64,000 bases of DNA from Bemisia tabaci (Eukaryota > Arthropoda > Insecta > Hemiptera > Aleyrodidae): positions 6,977,434 through 7,041,433 of the forward strand of contig NC_092795.1 of assembly GCF_918797505.1 (NCBI RefSeq), in the 5' to 3' direction. Below the pieces are notes generated by a model. That model searched no databases. It saw nothing but the letters and a program-made list of their open reading frames with translations, and was not told the DNA's origin. Position numbers and translations under genes: made by a program. The number at the start of each line of letters is the position of its first letter. Position 1 is the stretch's first letter. Shown piece after piece: positions 53,700 through 63,680 of this stretch.

Positions 53700-55616
53700 C
53701 TCAGCCTGCACAATTTTTAGGGCACCTCCATCAATTTGCCTCCCTACAATTCTTTTATTTCAATATGCTGTCACATGATATTTTTATTTCCCTATCTGAT
53801 TCCCTTATTGCACCCCAGTTTGGGCATTGTAACTAAAATGTTGGTTCCCCTTTTAATCCTTTCAGCAGCGTAATTTCAGCCAGATCGAGGAGGGAGGTGG
53901 GGGAGTTGTTCAGGAGAGGCTAAATTAACTTGAGAGGAACAACTTCTAATAAAGTCCTGATTTGCCTTAAAATCAATCAACATGTCCTGCAAATATTTGT
54001 GAACTAAGCAATTGAAAGAGGGCATTGTCAGCCTCCTGACTTCCGTCAACGTTCAATACGTTCATTCATGTTTGTTGTTGGTGAAAAGATCTAGCGATCA
54101 TTTATGGGGGATCATCGTTCCTCTGATTGCAATATCATGGTGGGTTTCCTATGACTATTCCACACCACATCTATTATAGACGCGCTTAGTCGATGAATGA
54201 CCTCTCGACGGGGGGTAGTGCATGTCAGGGTTGATTGCATCAGATAATAGGATCCCCCGGTGGTTGTGTATGTGAATTAGACTGAGCAGCTCAGGAAATA
54301 CGTCGAAGCACAACGGATATCTACGACTTCCGTCGACATTTTAAAAGACCAAAAGTAGGGGCGAATATGAAATTTAAAATGAGTACAACGCTCACATAAT
54401 CAATCATCTTGTGCTATTCCTTTGGAGATTGTGACGACGCAGCTTCATTTGGAGGTATATTTCTGGCTGAAAACGAGATCAGGGAAGGGAGAGCCATCTA
54501 GCGGCTTTCCGAAGAAACTTGCTCTGCGCCGTAGAGTTTGAGCTTCTTCTTTGACACGCACAATAACGTTTTCACCTTGCTTCGTGAAGAGCGGTTTGAG
54601 GGTGTCTTTTGCAGTTGGCTCTATTTTTCCCAGCCCAAGAAAATTAAGTGGATTTTTTTGGAAACAACTATTTTTTTATTTAAAAAAAAACAGCACATAA
54701 ACGGGTCAAATTGTTGCTCGAAGCTTTTTGTGTACGAAGCACCCGTTCACTATATAACATGAGCCCTGTACATAATTCCATGATATTATTGAAAGAATGA
54801 GAAATCGACGGCGTTAGTTCGCAATCACATATCTCGTTTGCAGTGTCTGAAAATCTCCGCTTCAATTTTTTTCTTTAAAGGAGAACGAATTGATATCATA
54901 CCTTGAAGTTTTTGCCGAATTTTCTTCGCACAGAGTAGAAAAATCACGGCAGTTTCAAAGATTTGCCGTTGAGTAGTTTTCCGTTTAAAAACTGAACTAT
55001 GACAGGAAGTCTGCGACGACGTCGCAAACTAAGTTATGCGGTTGCGGACTTACACCGTCGAAATGTAAGTCTTCGTCAGGTAAAATTCCATCGTTTCTAC
55101 TCAGAAGTCATATATATGAAAAATCTGTGAATGTGTAATGTACTTTTTACAGTTTCGTGCGATGAACGCTCTCCAACGCTCATACGTTGGAACCAAAGTC
55201 TTGTTTCCGCTCCATTCATTCTCGACGTGATTAGCGACCGTTCTAACCTCCAATGCGGTCAAGCGCGGACACGAATGCGCGGACCGAAAAAAGAGCGGAT
55301 GCCTCTGGTCCGTGCCGAAAAAGGGGGTAATTTGTGAGGTGCGACATTAAAAATTTAATGAGACGAAGGTCCGTCGTTCCACTTTTAATTGATCGTCCAG
55401 GGATTAAAGAATCGGTGCATTGGCGATTCCACGCGCTTCGCGCTTCGTTCAGGTCATTATCATTGCACGCTTGCCAAATCAATTATGGTAATTGGGCAAG
55501 TGGAAGATTCGGCAGATTGGCTACTATGCCCGCGGTTAAAGCTGACGTCAGATTTCAATATATCGCCTTGTATCTTTAAATTAAGTATGACGGAAAAGTG
55601 GAAATGTCGAGTACAT
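53700..55616. other. No recognised feature
   Basis: The longest stretch with little repeat content. Some of it may hold introns or exons of a gene whose structure cannot be seen from sequence alone. No domain in any frame. Confidence 0.4.
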
Positions 55617-55770
55617 GAAACCGCGGATAAGCAAAACTCGCGGTTAATCTGACAGAATTCGCGGATAATCTGACAGTAAGTGACTCGGCCAGGAAAAGGG
55701 ATGGAAAAGGTCGCATTTTAAAAGAATCTACCGAAACACTTGCCAAATTACCTACATGTAAATGTTAAGT
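55617..55770 (+). repeat. Fragment duplicated next to a pogo/Tigger-like end
   Basis: gaaaccgcggataagcaaaa … ctgacagtaagtgactcggc, caggaaaagggatggaaaag, cattttaaaagaatctaccg. It recurs at about 55954-56078 with about 85% identity by eye. Confidence 0.7.
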
Positions 55771-55771
55771 A

Positions 55772-56090
55772 CAGTAGAGTCCAGTGGTAATCCTCCATTT
55801 AAATCCATTAAAAATATCGATTTAAGGCGAAGCAAGCTGCCTTGCCGAGAATCGATTGTGTCACGTATATTTAAATGATGAAAAAACAGTGTTGCCAACT
55901 TTCAAGAATAGCCACTGGTAGAGTTTCGATTATTCGCGGTTAGAGGGACCGGGACCACCGCGGAAAAGCGAAAATCGCGGTTGATCTGAAAGTAAGTGAT
56001 TTGGCCAGGAAAAGGGATTGAAAAGGCTGCATTTTAAAAGAATCTACTGAAATGCGTGCCAAATATTCGATAGAAATGTTATTATTGGTG
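55772..56090 (+). mobile_element. pogo/Tigger-like terminal segment split by a hAT-like MITE
   Basis: TA (55770-55771) then CAGTAGAGT, interrupted, then resuming ttcgattattcgcggttaga gggacc from 55926. TA followed by CAGTAGA…TCGATTAT…CGCGG resembles termini of pogo/Tigger elements of the Tc1/mariner superfamily as I recall them. No transposase and no second terminus were found. Confidence 0.55.
55782..55917. mobile_element. hAT-like foldback MITE with 8-bp TSD
   Basis: Ends cagtggtaatcctccattta and gttgccaactttcaagaata gccactg. Flanks GTAGAGTC (55774-55781) and GTAGAGTT (55918-55925) match at 7 of 8. The inner arms catttaaatcc / tatttaaatg and aatatcgattt / gagaatcgatt relate it to family A and to the copy at 5459. 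Confidence 0.82.
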
Positions 56091-56756
56091 AAAAGTGAAA
56101 AAAAAAAATTACCTAAATAACCCGATGTTTTATCGGGGTACTACCACACGGAGAGACACCCTGCTCAAGATTCTGTTTCCGGGCAGTCAGTAATTTTAAA
56201 ATTTTAAAATTGTCAATGTAACCCGGCAACGCGGGTGTAGACGGAGGAAAGGTAAAAAGTTAATTGATTCGAAGGACGCTCCAGGTCGTGGGAAATTGAT
56301 TGAGAGTGAATAAAATGTCGTAAAAAGTTAATGAAAGGAAATCTGGGGCACGGGGGGAAGGGGGTGAGGGGTAGGGGGCGGGCGGGGGAGTCGATAACCC
56401 GTGCAACTTCAAATCTCGCTCTTCAATTAGTTTTCCGCCTCGTCGCAGCCGCCGCCGCCGTCCGAACTTCTTTTTTTACAATCATCATTTTTAGTGGCCA
56501 ACGTGACGTCACTCGCCGTTACGCTCGCCGCGGTGATTATTTTAATACGAAGCAATCTGCCAGCGCTTGTTCGCTCGATTGTGTAATTCCTAGGCCGTCG
56601 CGTCGGTGATTGACCAACGAGACGAGGTGGAATATAGGCGGAGAAGAACAGAGGAAGAGGGATGAGCACGAAGTCACGAAGTACATAACGATGGAGTGTT
56701 TTCATTATGGTCAGCAAACTGAATGATACCACAGGGTTTCCGGCGGTTTTGAAAAT
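56091..56756. other. No recognised feature
   Basis: GC-rich around 56340-56400. No gene or repeat family recognised. Confidence 0.4.
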
Positions 56757-57000
56757 TTGAAAAAGTTAGGGAATTCAAAGAAAAGGTTAGGGAATTCAAA
56801 GAGAAAGGTTATAGGGAATTCCAAGAGAAAGGTCGGGGAATTCAAAGAAAAAGTCAGGGAATTCCAAGCAAAAGTCAGAAGATTCAAAGGAAAAACCAGG
56901 AAATTCAAAGAAAAAGTTAGGAAATTCAAAGAAAAAGTCAGAGAATTCAAAGAAAAAGTCAAGGAATTGAAAGGAAAAGTCCGGAAAATTGTGCGAACAA
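56757..57000 (+). repeat. Minisatellite, 21-bp unit, in an open frame
   Basis: About 11 units of gaattcaaagaaaaagtcag. Because the unit is a multiple of three, the plus strand stays open, giving a seven-residue repeat EFKEKVR within a 180-residue frame (56757-57299). That frame then runs into a family A MITE, so a real protein is unlikely. The preceding cagggtttccggcggttttg recalls families C/I/J ends. Confidence 0.85.
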
Positions 57001-57136
57001 CGTTAGGGGGGGTCTTCCCTAAATTACGTAAATTCTTTATCTGGCCAGTCTTTCTGCCAAAAAATGTTATTGAACTCAAAACTCAAGTGTCATTTTATAG
57101 TTTGTGGGTTCTGCTCACCTCTAAGTATAGTTCAGC

Positions 57137-57292
57137 GGAGTGGCGTGCTTTACGATGTCTTGATGAATCTGCCATTATTTTAAACCTACGGAAAATGATC
57201 GATAAACTGGGTGTTCGCATCGAATACCTTAACAGTCGATTCTTCACCACAACTTTAAACGGGAATATATCGATAATTTGCGCCTCGCAACT
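57137..57292 (+). mobile_element. Family A MITE
   Basis: Starts agtggcgtgctttacgatgt and ends tttgcgcctcgcaactg. Standard internal order with substitutions. TSD not clear. Confidence 0.75.
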
Positions 57293-57443
57293 GGTGTAGT
57301 TATGCCCAAAGCGACAAATTATCACACGTGGGTCTCACGGCACTTGCACCGCCGAGCCGCGCGAGCATGCATTTTTCGCTCACCTGCAGTGCATCGTCTT
57401 CTCCACGTTCCTCTTGTCCGGGCGCAGCGCACGTTGCGTTTTA

Positions 57444-57696
57444 CTGCCGGGCGAAGGAAAAACGCCGTATGAACCTTCAGGCGTTGCCACATTTCCTCTG
57501 ATAAAACTCAAATTTCCAAGTGATTTTATGAATATTTTCCTTCCAATTTTTCAGAGAATTTTTGTCGCAACTTTACCTAAAGTTCCTGACAATTTCAAAG
57601 AAAAAAATTGATAACTTTCCTCAAGAATGATCATTTTACCGGAGGAAATTTGGCAACTCGCGATTGTCCATACGGCGTTCTTCCCTAGCACGGCAG
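57444..57696. mobile_element. Family B MITE
   Basis: Ends ctgccgggcgaaggaaaaac and gttcttccctagcacggcag. Flanks TTTA / TGTA match at 3 of 4. Confidence 0.84.
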
Positions 57697-58010
57697 TGTA
57701 GACACCGCATTGTCGCTCGCAGAATAAAAAGAAAGTTGTGACCAAGCGTCGATTGATCTCACGCTCGACTTATCCCCTTATGGCGACGCGCCGCGACGCT
57801 TATCCGTCAACGACATAGAAGTAGATCTCAACTGGTCCTTACGATTCTGTTGTATCCAATGGGAGGATTATCGGAACTCGGACGACGACTGGTCCGATGA
57901 CCTTGATCCAAGGGCGGATCGGAAGACGGGCACACGGTGACAGGCGTGGATCATGAGAAAAAGGGAAAAGGAGCGCGAAGCTGGGGTGCATTAAGTTTCG
58001 AAACTTATAG
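57697..58010. other. No recognised feature
   Basis: No gene or repeat family recognised. Confidence 0.35.
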
Positions 58011-58240
58011 GCCTGGATACACGCTCAAATTTTCGTCAATTTTCGATCAAAATGATGACAAAAATGGCGGTCGAGAGTTATCTAAATTGCTATCCATAAT
58101 TAACTAAAACAACGTGTTGATGGAAATACGCATGAAATGAGCACGTATTTTTGCAGGCCGCAAAAAATTGATGGTAGATGGAGCGTAACAGTCACCATTT
58201 GATCGGAAATTGGTGGAAATTTGAGCGTGTATATCCAGGC
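58011..58240. mobile_element. MITE with terminal arms of about 49 bp
   Basis: gcctggatacacgctcaaat, tttcgtcaattttcgatcaa is mirrored by ttgatcggaaattggtggaa, atttgagcgtgtatatccag gc. 230 bp. Only copy in the window; TSD not resolved. Confidence 0.78.
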
Positions 58241-59100
58241 TTTAAAATGGAAAAGTGGAGGAAATACAGAAAAATCGCCACTGAAAAGTGCTGCCATTTT
58301 CCGGTTTATTCATACCGAATTTCAGAACTTATCAAATAATCATGATTATTCCCGGAATTTTCAGCCAGTATTAGGATTTTTCGGAATTTTCTCGGAATTT
58401 GGGTTTTTTTATGAGTTTGACCGATTATGTTATCAAATTTGATTATTTCATGTCAAAGACAGTCTTCAGAACTAAATTCGGGCGTATTTCGGAATTTTTG
58501 TCTGGTAACTTTTGAAAATCGTAATTATATGTAAAATGGCAGGACTCGTCACTGGCACCGAAAGACCGTATGAATTTCATAGCTGAGCGCAGTATATTTC
58601 ACGGTGTATCAGTGAAACAGTTGGTACCTGTGCGCAGATGTTGTAAGGCCAAAATGGCGAGAGTTTGTTATCTTGCGATGCCTTCATGAGGCTTAAAGAG
58701 TTTGACCACCTGAGCTCTCTCGTCATGTGCGATGGATTGTCCATCGTTTCGTGTGGGCAAGCAACCCACCGTGAACAGCTTTTTCCTTACATATCCTTCA
58801 TCAAATTGCTATGATTAATATCTCGTAGTTGAATGTCGAAATATAACCTCAAAACGCAAGAACGAAGCAGTTCAGTGACCCAAATTATCTAATGAACTAA
58901 TGAATTTTTGTTGTTGTCTGTGCAGTGGATCGTAGCGCCATGACCTGTCCCTTCCGCCTCCAATCGCATTCACCATGTGATCTACAATTAATCTTCAAAA
59001 TTTGGTAAGATATTCCTCTCTTGCAATAATTTTTTGTATCCGCTCGTATAATTGTATACATGGTTTTTATCCCATCCATCTATTTTTTTACCCCGCAGCC
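58241..59100. other. No recognised feature
   Basis: AT-rich. No gene or repeat family recognised. Confidence 0.4.
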
Positions 59101-59160
59101 AGTGGCAATGCATGAATGATTGATTATCAATATTTCCCCCTTTGAGGCTATGATAACCTG
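59101..59160 (-). mobile_element. Family A fragment
   Basis: ccagtggcaatgcatgaatg, attgattatcaatatttccc, ctttgaggctatgataa: one end only. Confidence 0.6.
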
Positions 59161-59169
59161 TGTGAAGGT

Positions 59170-59193
59170 TTTGTTGTTGTTGTTGTTGTTGTT
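59170..59193 (+). repeat. GTT microsatellite
   Basis: About seven consecutive tgt/gtt triplets. Confidence 0.85.
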
Positions 59194-59463
59194 TTTAAAA
59201 ATCAAATTAAGTACTGTTCAATAACTGTTCAATAGTATACCCCATCAACGCGTGCTCATCCACTCCTACTGTCTCCCCCCTTCAGGGGTCGAACACCGCA
59301 AATATGAAATGAAGAAACCCGCGGAAGACAGAACTAATTTAAGAGAGAAATGACTAATGAGATGAAAATCATTTCCAAGAAACTTTACCGATCTTCTTTT
59401 CACGAGCGTCTCCTCTCCATTAGGCAAGCTTATGAACGCGACTGCAGTTGAGCTCTGTTTTGA
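59194..59463. other. No recognised feature
   Basis: A minus-strand frame of 72 residues (59266-59484) has no domain. Confidence 0.35.
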
Positions 59464-59839
59464 AATTGGACGTGGTTCTACCAAACAGACCTATGTGGAA
59501 GTGAGAAATATGGGGTGTGCTCGTTAGTCTCTTTGCGTAAGAGTGAATGATAATAATCAAGCACCAGTGACGTCAGCGACGATGACGGGAGCAACGATGC
59601 CCGGCAGCGTGGTCTTTAACTCATGAGCCCTGTCCACAAGGCTCTCTTGCCATGCCCGCGGCTCATGAGTTCCGCACTCAGTTGCACATAGGTCTCTTTG
59701 ATAGAATGCAATATCCCGCTTTTCCAATTCTTCAAAAGGAACCACGCCCACTTTTACATTGCTTCTTATCCAGATTTCTAGAGCACACCCCACATTTCTC
59801 ATCGCCACATAGGTCTGTTTGGTAGAAATACGTCCAATT
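59464..59839. mobile_element. Family L element
   Basis: Terminal inverted repeats: aattggacgtggttctacca, aacagacctatgtgg and the inverse ccacataggtctgtttggta, gaaatacgtccaatt. Inner pairs include ggggtgtgctcg / agcacacccc and the imperfect actcatgagccctgtccaca. It also holds gtgacgtcagcgacgatgac. Confidence 0.78.
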
Positions 59840-59951
59840 GCCGTCAATCTAAATTCCGATCCACTCGTACCAGCAGCGCCGCAGAACTTTCTTGATTCAG
59901 TCTAATTTTCCCCCACCGATCAAGTCCATTACGCGCTATGCACGAAGAATA

Positions 59952-60204
59952 CTGCTGAGCTAAGGAAGAACGCCGTATGAACATGCAGGCGTCGCCAAAT
60001 TTCCCCGAATAAAACATGTATCTTTGAGGTAAGTTGGGCATTTGTTGCTTAGAAATTTTCAGATATTTTAGATTAAATTGTGTACAAAATTTTCTGAAAA
60101 ATTCGAAGGAAAATATTCAAAAGTTTCCTTGAAAAATCGTATTTTATCGGAGGAGTTTCGGCAACGCCTGAAGGCTCATACGACGTATTTCCTTAGCATA
60201 CCAG
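59952..60204. mobile_element. Family B MITE with 4-bp TSD
   Basis: Ends ctgctgagctaaggaagaac and cgtatttccttagcatacca g. Flanking AATA at 59948-59951 and 60205-60208. Confidence 0.86.
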
Positions 60205-60221
60205 AATACTATCTACACTTA

Positions 60222-60410
60222 TGCTATGTTTTGTAAGGAAGAACGCCGTATCAGCCTTCGGAAGTTGCAAAATTTCATTCGATAAACCTTGAATTTCCTG
60301 AGAACTTGTTAATATTTCTCCGTCAATTTTCTAGAGAGTTTCATTCGTCGAAATATCAGAAAATTTCAGGGGAAATATGCATAACCAACAGGCGACGAAT
60401 GTTTATATTT
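60222..60410. mobile_element. Family B MITE, right end missing
   Basis: gttttgtaaggaagaacgcc gtatcagcct … ggggaaatatgcataacc. It sits about 15 bp beyond the preceding B copy and lacks the right arm. Confidence 0.7.
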
Positions 60411-60493
60411 TTAGCTTAGGCGGCTCTTCTTTGCAAGGAAATGTTTTTGGTGGGATACCCACTTTCATGATATTTTGATAATTTCTTGATTTT

Positions 60494-60645
60494 TCTTGGA
60501 TTGGCGCTTTCAGCCATAGTGCGGTGGCAGGAGCAACGGGTGCTACACCCGGAACTTCCGGCCCTCGAGCCCGGAACAGACGGTATGTCTAAAATGTAGC
60601 CCTTCCAAACGTGGTTTTCTTAGTCGGATTTTTCTTTCAGTGCGG
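60494..60645. mobile_element. Family H fragment (GC-rich subfamily)
   Basis: gagcccggaacagacggtat gtct and tttttctttcagtg match the right half of the element at 62757-62996. The left half is replaced by unrelated sequence. Confidence 0.58.
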
Positions 60646-60742
60646 TGGACTCGTAGCTCGAGCCCCCAATCATTCAAGAAAGTAATATTATGAAAAAAAA
60701 AAAAAAAAAATTATTTTTGTCGCGTTTTCTTCGCCAGCTGTT

Positions 60743-61319
60743 CTGCCATAGGAAGAACTAACGACGTATGGGAATCGGGATGTTGCCGAACGCTCCTCGG
60801 ATAAGGTATTTACAGGGTTGCCACAGTCAGGGAATACCGGGAAATCGAGATATGTCAGGGAGTTTTGAATAGTCAGGGAAAACCTGGAAATGTCAAAGAA
60901 AACCTAGAAATATCAGGGAAAACGACAAAAATGTTAAGGAAAATGACAAAAATGTCAGGGAAAAATGGGAAAGCACCTTTATTTGTTTCCTAGAATGAGT
61001 TTGACGTTTCGAGCAACAAATTTTGCCCAAAAACTATTTCTATTACATCTTTTTGACCATCTAGCACATCTTCAATTAATTGTCAGGGATTTCACCAAAA
61101 TGTGACAGGGAAATGTCAGGGAACTTCATTTTCTAGATTTGGTGGCAACCCTGTATTCAAGTTTTAGTGAAGTTCTCGGTATTGTTTCCTGAAATCAGAA
61201 ATCTTGATGTACATTACGAATAAAATGCTCTGAAAATTTCGAAAACAGCGCGCTTTTCCTCTTAAAAGACATCCGGCAACGTCCAGACGTTGATACGGCG
61301 TTTTACTTCAGCGAGGCAG
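60743..61319. mobile_element. Family B element split by family C
   Basis: Left: ctgccataggaagaactaac gacgtatggg. Right: ggcaacgtccagacgttgat acggcgttttacttcagcga ggcag. The middle is a complete family C element. Confidence 0.78.
60813..61153 (+). mobile_element. Family C element inside family B, 341 bp
   Basis: Ends cagggttgccacagtcaggg and ggtggcaaccctg. Flanks TATTTA (60807-60812) and TATTCA (61154-61159) match at 5 of 6. It has more internal gtcaggga words than other copies. Confidence 0.87.
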
Positions 61320-62421
61320 CAATTGTGCATCGCGTTGCACCGATTAACCCGATCCAAGCTCTAATCGAGCTAAAAGTTGCTCGAACTTTTTCCGCGCCAC
61401 TCGCAAACTCGGAAAGCCCGCCGCCCCGGCCGCTTGCGAACTCTCGCCGAAAGTTCCTCGCGTTCGGTTAATCTGTTTGCAGCTGTGATCTATCTTTTTT
61501 TCGCCGGGTTTTTCTCTCGTGAAAGCCTCCCCCCCCCTCTCACCGCTTTACAGACTTGAACCGCTGCATGCCTGGTAGTATTCTAATTTGACAGCTCGAA
61601 GTTTGTTCAGAAGAGCTTTTCTGCCTTATCGTATGTCCCTCAGTCATCTCAGTCACCGGAGGCTCATCCGTAGTTTAATCGAATTTTACGAGAAGATTAA
61701 ATTGCCAAATTTCTAATTTTTTCATTTAATACATGAATTAGTGTTAGTTTTCTTGGGGCAGAGTGACAAATTCTTGATGGCAGTTAATGAGCTTTTAAAG
61801 TAACCCTGGAATTTCTGGGAAATTTTAAACACCGAATGAAAAGATGATGTTTCGTACTTCCTGCTGATTCTGATTCAGGTAACTCAGTTGCTGTTGTGCA
61901 TCAACTAACTACAAATTGTTCATACTACAGCGGAAAGACGTTACCTCATTTACTCTGCTGCTGTATTTTTCAATGGAAAACCGAGCACTTGAAATTCGAA
62001 TTTTTGTGAGCGTATTCTTCATATTCAAAGGTTGATGGACAGAATGTCGGTTTAGAAAATGAAAAAAAAAAGAGAATAAAAGAAAATAGTAAATCAGGCA
62101 ACGTGAAATGCTGTCAGGCTGATTTTGCTGAAATCCGTCAACTTTGCATGCACATCAGCAATTTGGCGGTTGTGCTTAACATCGGCTTGGTCAATGTATA
62201 GCACCACTATGGGCTGCCTTTAACTGTCCTAAATTATTGGCTATATTTTGGTGTACAGCATAATCCCATCCCCTCTTTCCGTGGTATAGTATCAAACCTT
62301 GAAATTGTTTGTCCTGTCAAAACTTTTGAATTCCTCCACCCTACTCATGCGCTCTACGGGGGGGGGGGGGGGGGGGCTCAAGTTTCAAATGTCTGATAAT
62401 GTCCGGGTGTGTCTGATACCG
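61320..62421. other. No recognised feature; 19-G run
   Basis: G run at 62358-62376. No gene or repeat family recognised. Confidence 0.4.
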
Positions 62422-63030
62422 TGTATACGTATTTCAGCTGAACGGAACTGTAGACAAGTGGGGAAGATGGGGTGTGCTCTAGAAAGCTGCATACGAAACA
62501 CTTTAAAAGTTGGCTTAATACCCTTTGGAGCAATGGCAAAGCGGGATTTTACATTCTACCAAACAGAACTAAGCGTCAACTGAATGCAGCGCTCATGAGC
62601 TGTGGGCATGGCAAAAGAGTGTTGTGGACAGGGCTCATGAGTTAAGAACCACGAGCGACAGCGGCGACGGCTTCTTTACCGCTGACGTCACTGGCGCTTT
62701 ATAGTTCCCATCCGTTCTGACGGCCCTCGACTAACGAGCACACCCCTTCTTTCCCACACTGAAAAAAAAACTCCGGCCGTGGGAGCCGCAATTACGGGCT
62801 ATATAGACATACCGTCCGTTCCGGGCTCAAAGGCCGAAAATTCCGGCTGCTGGAGCCGCAGCTTCGGCCTCGGAACCCGGAGCAATCGAGGCTACGCCTC
62901 CAGCAACCGAAATTTTCGGCCTTTGAGCCCGGAACGGACGGTATGTCTTTATAGCCCGTAATTGCAGCTCCCACGGCCGGAGTTTTGTTTTCAGTGTATC
63001 TGTCTCTGGTTGTTTGGCAAAAGAACGTCC
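62422..63030. mobile_element. Family L element split by family H
   Basis: Left: tacgtatttcagctgaacgg, gatggggtgtgctctag, cattctaccaaacagaacta, ttgtggacagggctcatgag, cgctgacgtcactggcgctt. After the H element: ctgtctctggttgtttggca aaagaacgtcc, a degraded L right end. Confidence 0.68.
62757..62996. mobile_element. Family H foldback, GC-rich subfamily
   Basis: 240-bp palindrome: cactgaaaaaaaaactccgg, ccgtgggagccgcaattacg / cgtaattgcagctcccacgg, ccggagttttgttttcagtg; inner accgtccgttccgggctcaa / ttgagcccggaacggacggt. The centre ggctacgcctcc sets the hairpin loop. Confidence 0.87.
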
Positions 63031-63445
63031 ATGTTCATATCGATCATCCTCAAAAAGCCGGGAAAACTTGGGCAGTACTTTGTTTAGACGTCACTGAAAG
63101 TCAGAAAATTTTATAAATTCAAGGAAACTTGTCACCTTGCCAAGGGTTCTCGTTGAAAATTTGATGCGCGTACATTAAGTCGGATTTTGTGAGCGCTCAG
63201 GTGGATTCATGATGTTTGGTGCCTTACGGCGAAAGAAGTGGCGAGGAGCGGGTTCAAGCAGCGTGAGAACTCGACCGATATCTGCGTTATCCCTCCCGAA
63301 GGCTACCTCAGTACTTCACTCTCATCTCGTAAGAGGTTGCGAGAGATTATCTGTCAAAGAGTAGTTTATCAACCATAAAATTGTCCAAGGCAACGTATCT
63401 CATGAACCATCTTTACCGTTTCAACGGCGTAGTTCGGTCCTACTA
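63031..63445. other. No recognised feature
   Basis: No gene or repeat family recognised. Confidence 0.35.
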
Positions 63446-63483
63446 CAGGGTTTCTACAGTCACGGGATACCGGAAAAACCGGG
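63446..63483 (+). mobile_element. Family C left-end fragment
   Basis: cagggtttctacagtcacgg gataccggaaaaaccggg, then an abrupt change to family E. Confidence 0.6.
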
Positions 63484-63680
63484 TCGAAGAAACCAAGGGT
63501 GTCAATACCGCGGTGGATGGCGTGGCGTCATAAACCGAATTTTTCAAAGCGCGATACCTCGGTTAATATTGAACTTGGAGAGTTGCTGTTTGAACCGATC
63601 TTATTATTATTAGATACTCTATGCAAGAATCATGCAACAAAACACGATTTTATGACCAGTGCAACCAGTGCGTAACGGCT
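63484..63680 (+). mobile_element. Family E partial copy
   Basis: gaagaaaccaagggtgtcaa taccgcggtgg, cgtcataaaccgaat, gatacctcggttaatattga, tatgcaagaatcatgcaaca, cgattttatgaccagtgcaa: the right arm of the element near 6.2 kb. Confidence 0.72.

Noticed and set aside
54480..54530. CTCF-like words (ccatctagcggc here, catctggcggc near 45.57 kb)
   Set aside because: Only a partial core match at two sites, with no independent support.
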